A DNA stretch of 16,480 nt from Gymnopilus junonius (lineage: Eukaryota; Basidiomycota; Agaricomycetes; Agaricales; Galerinaceae): assembly GCA_015501075.1 (NCBI GenBank), contig JADNYJ010000667.1, forward strand, positions 1-16,480, in the 5' to 3' direction. Positions 8,412 through 16,480 of the stretch are shown here, in pieces; position 1 is the first letter of the stretch; the number at the start of each line of letters is the position of its first letter. The notes below the pieces were generated by a model. That model was not told the origin of the DNA and searched no databases. It was given only the letters and a program-made list of their open reading frames with translations. The position numbers were made by a program, and so were the translations under genes.

Positions 8412-11400
8412 TCATTCATCGTCATAAGAGTGCAATACCTTCTCATTCAAACAGCGGCAAATAGCTGCATTGGCCTCGGCCATTCTCGGCCTCAAGGCAG
8501 CAAGCCTGAAGTTGTACAAGAAAAAAAGATGAATGTAATGTACAATGACCAAAAGAATTATCCTAAGGAAGTCCGTAAACCTGAAGGAGTTGACCGTCCA
8601 TGAGAAGAGCCAGAACTTAGAGTACTCGACCGATACTGAAAGATATCATGTAATCTAGAAAGCTTTTCCTGCTGGTCTGCGCCTTCCAACAAAGATGATA
8701 CTCGAGATGGTGCTTTTGACACTGCTTCCGATGCTCCATTTGCACTAACAGGTGCAGAGGTAGAACCATTTCTTTCATGGCTGTTGTATTCCAATTCTGA
8801 GGAATAGTGGATTAATTTATACTTTTGAAATAAAATAAGGGGTAGCATACTGGATAAGGTATCAGCAACTGCAACGTTGCGTTCTTGATCTTCAGCGGCA
8901 CGGCTTGCTAAGGCCGATTAATGTATTTCCTGAAGGCAGCTCCCGTAGACTCTAGTAACTTCTCGACCTTTGGTTTTTTTGTGAGGATACGCTTTCAAGA
9001 AGTGATGAAGCTCTGTTATCCCCTCCTTATGCAAAGCCCCAGTTGTTTCACTGGAGATGTGACCAATGATCACAAGGAGCTGAGCATCTGGATCAGGTTC
9101 TTCAACGTTCGGAGAGTATTGACCATGGCCATGCGTCGATGAAGAGCTTTGACTCGTTCTGTGACTTGAAGGGCGATTGTGAGATTGAACCGAAGAGGTT
9201 GTTCCTTGAGGAGACAAGGGTCGACTGGAACCAGGAGACGTCGGCGGAGCAAAGGCCGCTGAACCATTTCCATTACGCCGGATATTCGATTCCGTGGCCG
9301 TTCGAGAACTAGAATTCAAAATGCGATATACATAAGGATAGACAATAGTTGCCGAGGGATCGTCGAAAGAAGCTGAAAGTAATTCATATGCATCATCACC
9401 ATAATGAGCTAAAAAATAATTAGCCCTTTAATCTCGCCGAGTGTGATCAGCAAACTTACCGACAACATGTTGAATAATAACCTTGATCGTCCTCAGGGGC
9501 ATATCGCCACATGGCACTTTGTTCGTAGCTCTTGCTCGCCACTCGTTTGGTGGTATCGATTGAAGGAAGTGCTCAATGGCTGGGAATAGTTCCACGGGGT
9601 CCAAATGGGCTTCAGCCAGGTCTTGGGGTATGTTTCTAGCTAATTTCCAAACACACTTCAGCACTAATTCCGCCACTTTTGATTCTTTCGAATCTGGAAG
9701 GACACCGTTGCTCGGGAAAGGTTTGACGATTTGCAGGAGCAATGCAAAGAGAGCTCTGGATAGGAGTGTTAATCTGATACACGGTAAAAACACCACATAC
9801 TTACCGGAATATTGACATTCTCCTTCCTGTAGCAAACAAGCGCAAGATAATCATATTAATGAAGCGAGACAAGTCTTTGACTTTTTCACAGGACTATCAT
9901 CTGTTTCAAGCAATCGAAGAGTCAGCTCTTCCAAAAGAGCGGTCAAGATTTCGACAGTCAGAGATTCAGCTAGGAAGGAATGGTCACAGAAATTATTGAG
10001 TGTCTGGATCAAGTGTTTGGCAAGCCGGAAATTGTCATCAGCCACTAGTTCTTTGGGATGCTCAAAAACATGAGCCATTTGCAATGTAATCGTCTCAATG
10101 AGGCCTTCAGTGTGTTCGGCGAGTTCGCGATATTGTGGTGACGAAGGACCGTTGTCTGGTCCTACAGACAGAATCTTCTGAATTTTCTTCAAAGCATCGA
10201 CGCTGCGAGAAGGGTCACTGCTCAAGATGCTTGATATAGTAAGAGTGATATCATCAGGCGATTCGTTTTGAACGAGACTCTCAGAGCGTGCACGAGTTAA
10301 AGGCTCGTCCAAACGATCTGCCCAAGGGCTCGTACGGTCAGGTTGTACAGGTTCACTGACAGGAGGTAGATGATCACTTGCGGACTCTTCCCGCGCATGC
10401 GCAGCCACTGAGGATTGGGGGAGATTGGTACGAGGTCGACCGAGTCGTGAGGGTAGCAAAGTCCGCGGTCTCGGTTTTCCTGGAGAAGTAGGACTGGCTG
10501 CAGTAGCCGTAGCTGTTGGTACAGGTCGCATTGGAGATTCTGCGCGCGGAAGTGACGGTGCAGGGGATGCAGACCTTAGGATTTGAGAGGGAGAGGCAGG
10601 TCGGGCTATACGGGAAACGCCTGAGACAGACGGACTTGCAGGCCTTGCTACGTTGGCTGTCAGTCGGGCTACACCAGAAGTAGGGGCGGTGACGCTATCA
10701 GCTTTGCCTTGCGAGCTTGGACCTGCGACACGTCTAAGCCTCTCTTCGAGCTGTGTTTTGTCTTTAGGGACAAAGGTCCAACGAGAGCCCAGACCTTTTC
10801 TCCGACAAGGGTATACGCCTCACTGGTTGTTGCGTTAACTGATCATTCGCACAATTAGCGATGAAAGTACTTACCTCAGTGTTCCAAGGGCTGACTTCCG
10901 CACTTGAGGGTCTTTATCAGATATGAGGGACGCTATAGCAGGAAGTGCTTTTGAAGGTTCGCATGCACCCATCCCAGATTTCTTTAATATCGCTGACAAC
11001 TCATCCAAAGTACCTTGACGTGTCTTGGCCACTTTTGCTTTCAAGCCATGATCCAAGAGTAATTGGAAAACTCGGCTGTAAGCATACACTGTAGGAAGAG
11101 TTCGGATTATTTGCTGAACTCGAACTCTGGTTGGCTCCCTTGCATCACCAAGCTAGACTGCAATTAATGACCAATGACTTTTAAAGTGTGTAGGTAGGAG
11201 TACCTTGAAGATCATAGTAGGTACAAAACACAATGCTTCTCCGTCCGTGAGCTGATAGTTGACACTGCGAAGGAAAGCCAAGACGGCTTCGACGACATCC
11301 AGGCACTTCGACACGAGATTCGGCTGGGATTCATGTGCTTTAATAGACACGTACTTCAAAGGTAGATCAAGGTTTGCAAGGCACAACTTCTCGATGTTTT

Positions 11401-14400
11401 CATCGGCATCTATAGCGCCCGAATAAAAATCCGCTATTGTAGTCAAGCCACTTATATGATCATTGACAGCATTGTGATCATGACTGAACAAACGTGCCAC
11501 TAGATCCTTTGAGGTATGGGATTCCATCTGGCTTTGAAGTGCTTCCGCAAGATCTTTCCTAGTTGCTCCACCTTCGTTTACCCAACGACTAGGGTCTTTC
11601 GCCAACCTTGTCTTCTTGAGATCCAAATTCATGTTCGAGAAAGGAAGACTTGAGTTGATGGGGGAGTTACGCCTGCTGCTTGCTTCGCTGACGCGCTAGT
11701 CCCCGGAATGGGTCGCTTGACTATGCCGGGCGCCTTGCTCGTTTCAACGCTCTCCGCTCGAGAATCTGGTCTACTTGTGCTTTGTGGGAGCTTGCGACGC
11801 ACGCCAGACATCTTGCTAACGGGCTTATTCTCTGCAATAATATGCGATTCTGGCGTAGGATTAGCTGGGGCGGGACCTGGAGAAACTGGTGCCTTAACAC
11901 TTGGAACAGCTTTAGGAGCTGGTTCCGGAGCCGAGGGACGAGCGGCTTGAATGAGGGGAACAGCAGTCGTGCGCGAGGCTGGCTTAAGAGAATTTGTTTG
12001 CTGCATAACAAAATCAAAAACCTGAAGAATGGATGAGGCTTGGCAGGAGGCCCTGCGCTGCTTTGCGCACATCTGCACTTCTCTCATCGAAGGGAAGCCA
12101 CTATAACAGGCGCCCAACCACGCAGGTCAAGAGAAGGAGACGGAGAATTTTCCTTAAACCAATCAACTATCCATTGCAATAGGGTTGCTTTTTGTAGAGG
12201 ATTAGTTGTTTCGATGCCTGTTGTCAGTCCACTTATCATAGACTCAACGCCATCACAAGCAATCGCAATAGCAGTCAAGGCCTGCAGTGCAGCAGCGCGA
12301 ATGTTTGCCTTCTGATCAGCCAGGACTGTGCAAATAGGCAATACAAAAAGTCGTGCATGTTTTTCGAAAGGCTTTCCCATCCCTGTTGCGACACGTGACA
12401 CGATATCAAGAGCTAGCAGTTGAACAGCTTTATTTGTGTCAGTCACCCTACCCTTCAGTATTGAACCAATTTCACCTGGCACAAGAACATCAAAAAGTTA
12501 ACGAAATGTCACGAGAAAATGAAGTACCCATGGTAGGCTTTAGGCGTTTGTTATTGCCTTGATCAAGTAATCCTTGTAGACCCTCCAGTGCCTCTTTCTT
12601 GGTTTTCCAGGCATCACTCTTCGCGTCCACCAAAATGGTGGTCCCTTTAAGTAAAGAGTCGATTTCAACACGAGGGAAAAGGTCGTCAAGGGGGTCTGCT
12701 GAAGCCCCTTGAGCGCTTTTAGAGGACTCCGAGGGCAAATTTGCGAGGTCAGCAGATGAGCGAGAAGGCTCTGGAGGAGTTTGACCCTCCACCTTGTCAA
12801 ATTCAGCATTAATGGTGTTCATAAGTTGAGGATTCAGGTCTTCTAAGAGATCTTTGATGCCTAGCAAAAAAGATTAGTGCCGCAAACTTCATAAACAGTA
12901 AACGAGAAAGTGCTCACTAGACCCTGCAAACAATTTCACTGTCACAAGGGCCTTCGTCGCACTTGTGCGAACTGCAGCATTGGAATTTTGTAACGCAGTT
13001 TTTAAGAAATCTATCAATGATCGAAGGGAAAGTCCCGAAATACCGAAGTCGACCAAGGCCGAGTTAACCCATGAAATTGCATCAGCCAGAACTTTGGGTG
13101 CCTTTTGTTTCGAAAGTGGTTCAAAAGCTATGTCAATGAAATGTTAGCCCACGAATGGGCAAAAATGTGCTGAAAACATTGATACATTACCTTGTCCAAG
13201 AACAAATTGTAAGGATGTCTTCTCCGTAAACACAATCAAAGTATCACCAGCCGGTTTTTTTAACTTCAGATCACCCAGCTTTTCGGTCAGATGAGCTACA
13301 CAAAGGGCCACACAAGATCTCCCGAAAGATGGGCAACCTTCAGCAAGAATGCTGAGAATAGCATAGAGTTTTGCTGAAACCTAGAAGAGGGACACTTTAA
13401 AGAGAGGAAAGATTCGTTCAATGAACTCTTTTTTACCTGAAAGTTTTTTTCAGCCCATCCCCTTTTTGCTAAAGCGCGGACAACAACTTCTGCATCCAGG
13501 GACTTCACTTCCCCTTCAACCCATGCCGTCATCTCTTCCAAAGCTGCTAGCCTCGTTTTCCAATTGGCATCTCCGAGTCCTGTAAGCATAGAAGCAGGAA
13601 TAAGCTCAGCAGCCAGAGCTTCCGCATCTTCAGGCGTGTGTTTATACTTCACAGTGTCAAGACTTCCAGCTGTCGTTGATCCAGATGGTTTGCCAGACGG
13701 CTTGGCACCGCCACTGGTTGCAGCCACTGGTTTCTTTTGAGCAGCAGCAGCTGGAGGTGCAGCTGCTACAGGCTTCTTGGGCTACAGAGCCAAAAGCAAT
13801 TAGATCCTTTTCAATGTGGAACGGAGTATTGACATACAGCAGCTTTTATGGGGGCTTTTGGGGGAACGGCTTCCTTCTTTGGCGCGGGGGTTCCCCATCT
13901 TTGACTTCCTTAGGAGGCGGCTTTGTTGCAGGTGCCTTTTTGACCGGGGCTGCTGCTGGAGCTCGGGGAGAGGAGCACCACCTGTTTTACACTTCACCGA
14001 GGCCTTCTCGAATGCCTCCTTGATTTTAGTTTTGCGCAAATCCGGTATGGTCTCCATGGTGGCATTTAGTGGCCTCTCGCCCACCATTTTCATTAATGTA
14101 CCAAAACAGGTAGCAGCTTCGTTACGAGCCCCTTCAAAACCATCTTCAAGCAGTACAGCTAGTGTATCTGCCAGTGGTTTTATTTGGCTGGAGGATATCG
14201 GTGAAGTTGCGGTGGCCAAACTGCGACCAAGAAACTTCAAAGTGCCCTCTTTCACTTGTGGGTTCTTAGACTTTAGAGCACCATCTAAGTCCATAAGGAC
14301 GTCATTAAGGGTTGTCTACAAATGGGTCAGGTGTCATGTGGGGTAGTAGAAACGTACGGAAGGCGCACTGTTGCAAATACTGCATCCAAAGCCGCACCGA

Positions 14401-15731
14401 TAGCATCTGTTACATTTGCCTTTCTTTCTTTCAGACGTTCCAACATAGGGGAAACTACGCTCTCGCGATATTTCGCAAAGGAGGTCATTAAACCCTTCGC
14501 CAATTCCTCTAAACAGGTGGCTGCTACCATCACGCAATTGATATTTGCATCTTTCGCTATACACGTAGCCAGTGACTTGGACAGTTCGGCAAGTTCAGGC
14601 GAATCCTTGATTTTAGGCGTACTGGAAAGTAACGTTGCAAGGTCATCGAGGGCTTCCTTACGCTCCTTCCATTTCGACGACTTGAGATTTGTCTGGAAGG
14701 AAGCCGGGAGTTTGGGTACAACGTCCACAGCCTCAGCAAAAGCACGTGGATCAAGAGGTGCTACCTCTAATGCGGAAAAAGGTAAAGATCTCTAATATTG
14801 ATACAGAAAGGAAACCTACCTTCCGAGTCTTCCTGGGGAATATCGGCAGCCTCATTCGCTGCCGTTTCTCGAGCCTGGGCGCGAGTGAGTCTTTCCGGCT
14901 TCAAGGTTTTGTGTCCCTTCCTTTCTTTCTCTAAACCTTCGAAGGCGTCCTTCAATTCCTTTACTTGAACTGGCTTCAATTCAGCGAGCCAAGGTTCGAT
15001 ACCCGGTCCAATATATTGATACAGCACTATAGTCAGACTAGATCCTTCAGCACGAACCGTCTTATCCGAATGAGCAAAAATCTTCGGAAGAGCTTTGAGT
15101 ATAAGGGGGGGGAACGACCTGGACACCAAAGGCCCTGCGTGATTATCCTTCAGTAAAATGGATCGACAGAGGGTCCAAGGACTTACTGTACGATATCTTT
15201 CAAGGCGACAATACAACCTGCGACGGTCTTGGGCTGCTTGGCAGACAGACCGACCAGAAGGTCACTCTGTTCGGAAGATAAGAATGAGGTCGATCACGTA
15301 GACTGTGACCACACCTAAGCACGTACCACGACCCCAGCTCCTCCATTCTCTACTTCAACATATTGTATTACAAGGTCAATAGCGTGATTCTTCGTCCCAG
15401 CCCGCGAAGACCCCAGGCATTTGTCGACCAAGGCAGGAACAATTCCTTCCCGCGTTTTCGCGACTGTTTCCCCAGCGAATTTAACGAGAGCCGCGAGACA
15501 CTCCACACCCTTTTCTTGAGCAACGGCATTAGCATCTGTGGCAAATTTCTTGAGTAGGTCGACGTTGTTAATGTAGGGCTTGAAGGCAGGATCGGTATCT
15601 GATGCAGTGTTCGCAAAAGTCTTGATGAGAGATTCGTAGGCACTAACACGCGCTTTCCAGTTCTTATGAGCAAGTCTTTCCGGAATAGGTAGAGATGTAA
15701 AGTCCTCTTCCTGCGGTGGTGGTCCGTCCAT
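8412..15731 (-). CDS. STU2: XMAP215/Dis1/Stu2-family microtubule polymerase, five TOG domains
   Basis: Binds tubulin through TOG domains and speeds microtubule plus-end growth at kinetochores and spindle poles. Exons: 15731-15327, 15266-15187, 15134-14820, 14766-14369, 14315-13838, 13781-13437, 13380-13191, 13127-12918, 12860-12528, 12475-11204, 11152-10875, 10822-9805, 9755-9460, 9408-8851, 8796-8581, 8505-8412; about 2,160 aa, the usual size for the five-TOG class. TOG starts: HKNWKARVSAYESL (1, about residue 20), SSKWKERKEALDDLA (2, about 290), DANWKTRLAALEEM (3, about 610), SDAWKTKKEALEGL (4, about 860), then the TOG5 array with KDPSRWVNEGG (about 1210). Pro/Ala/Lys- and Ser-rich linkers lie near 515-590, 1110-1190 and 1480-1600. 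C-terminal blocks are TISSILSSDPSRSVDALKKI and GHISSETTGALHKEGITEL. About eleven one-base frame shifts are needed (see findings). Start chosen because TOG1 begins directly after it. As given, the last exon would stop at 8492-8494; 8412 assumes a shift near 8581. Confidence 0.93.
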
Positions 15732-15887
15732 TTCCCCAAAATCAATAGACGGTGCCGGTAAGGAAGGAATAGAGAGTTGAATGGGTCCAGTTCAGAGCAT
15801 GCCGCCAAGGCGAGTTCAAATTCAATCATAGTCACGTGCTTAATAATGTAATAAACAGCTGTCACGGCCATGTGGGGACGCGATACA
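15732..15887. promoter_or_regulatory. 156-bp APC5 / TOG-gene intergenic region
   Basis: Spacer between the APC5 stop and the TOG-gene ATG on the same strand. It must hold the APC5 3' end and the TOG-gene promoter and leader. A CACGTG palindrome sits at 15833-15838. An open frame crosses this region but reads in the wrong frame for both genes. Confidence 0.4.
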
Positions 15888-16480
15888 CTATCTCGACGCC
15901 AGAGCACAGCCGACCGTAGCTATTAGGTCAAATATTTCTAACGTCTCTGGGTCTGTCACTATCTTTTCCAAGCCTTTTTGAAGCTCTTCAGTGTCAGCGT
16001 GTCTCTTAGCTGCGGCGTCCCTTTCATCCGTCAAGTCGAGGTTGTGGTAGACAACGGACAGGAGGTACTGCACTTCCTTAGCTGATCGATGGATTTGCAG
16101 GGTTCGATAGTCTGACTCTGCTATCAAGAGGTATCGAAGCGCTTCTCGCAAAGCTGAGGCTACGGGTATGTCAGAAGTAGCGAGGCATTTTGGAGTAAGG
16201 ATACCTACGCGTGGAGCCATCAGCAGCTATGATGCATCTCGCGAGGACGAAGCAAGCAGTAGCGCGTTGTTCAAGGTCGTCGCCATTGATCACCTCAGAA
16301 ATGTGTCCATTAGTATCCTGAAGGTAGGGCAACTTGAAGAACACACTTGGGGCATGATCTCTTCTAGTATTTGTTGCGATCGTTGAGTTACACCGAATTC
16401 CAGTCCAAGATCGGCAAGCAGAATGATTGCAGTTCTATAAGGATTGAATCTGCAAAGGAATTCGGAATACCACAAAGCCT
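15888..16480 (-). CDS. APC5: anaphase-promoting complex subunit 5, C-terminal part
   Basis: Scaffold subunit of the APC/C ubiquitin ligase that drives anaphase and mitotic exit. Exons within the window: 16480-16347, 16293-16209 and 16159-15888, introns 53 and 49 nt, frame intact. Visible protein: ALWYSEFLCRFNPYRTA, ADLGLEFGVTQRSQQILEEI, VINGDDLEQRATACFVLARC, ALREALRYLLIAESDYRTL, EVQYLLSVVYHNL, then ERDAAAKRHADTEE and a short tail ending CALASR. The repeated helical A/L-rich pattern fits the TPR-like C-terminus of APC5, and the GDDLEQRA and VQYLLSVVYHNL blocks are what I recall from fungal APC5. The N-terminal majority lies beyond 16480. It sits directly upstream of, and in the same direction as, the TOG gene. 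Another TPR protein is the main alternative. Confidence 0.75.

Noticed and set aside
13816..14346. 176-aa plus-strand open frame
   Set aside because: It is the antisense shadow of the second TOG domain and linker exon; the minus strand carries the conserved protein and matching splice sites.
14986..15006. GGTTCGATACC resembling a tRNA B box
   Set aside because: It lies in a coding exon of the TOG gene and reads as conserved protein on the minus strand.
8412..15731. TOG gene as several separate smaller genes or a pseudogene
   Set aside because: The broken frames join in order into one five-TOG protein with intact introns and no decay of the amino-acid sequence, so one gene with indels fits better.
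1127..15838. CACGTG sites at 1128, 3012 and 15833 as a shared regulatory motif
   Set aside because: A 6-base palindrome is expected about four times in 16.5 kb, so these few copies are not enriched.

Overview
This window looks like nuclear DNA of a filamentous basidiomycete fungus, probably an Agaricomycete. Nearly every recognisable gene is a eukaryotic housekeeping gene cut by many short introns (mostly 44-75 nt, GT...AG). The reconstructed proteins read like fungal versions of eIF2B-alpha, methionine aminopeptidase 1, a Sct1/Gpt2-type acyltransferase, an XMAP215/Dis1 microtubule polymerase and APC5. I saw no bacterial, plasmid, CRISPR or intact mobile-element signature. All identifications come from recalled family motifs, not searches.

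Layout. Positions 1-1032 (minus) hold the 5' part of GCN3 (eIF2B alpha), running off the left edge. A 216-bp divergent promoter separates it from an unrecognised intronless gene at 1249-1881 (plus). Positions 1882-3639 carry no gene I can support. They contain a cluster of TCACTACT/AGTAGTGA repeats and a strong GC-rich hairpin. MAP1 follows at 3640-5507 (plus), tail to tail with a GPAT gene at 5560-8318 (minus). GPAT, the large XMAP215-type TOG gene (8412-15731) and the 3' part of APC5 (15888-16480) are all on the minus strand in head-to-tail order, with only about 93 and 156 bp between coding regions.

The genes do not form a pathway. They serve translation initiation control, N-terminal Met removal, glycerolipid synthesis, microtubule growth and mitotic exit. 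This is an ordinary gene-dense core fungal region with one accessory-looking gap.

The most striking property is technical or evolutionary. The conserved reading frame of three genes is broken by about 18 single-base shifts, mostly at short homopolymers, while splice sites and amino-acid conservation stay intact on both sides. Uncorrected indel errors explain this better than pseudogenes. The most interesting biological candidate is a 2-nt microexon (or composite intron) in MAP1 that completes the Trp codon of its zinc finger.
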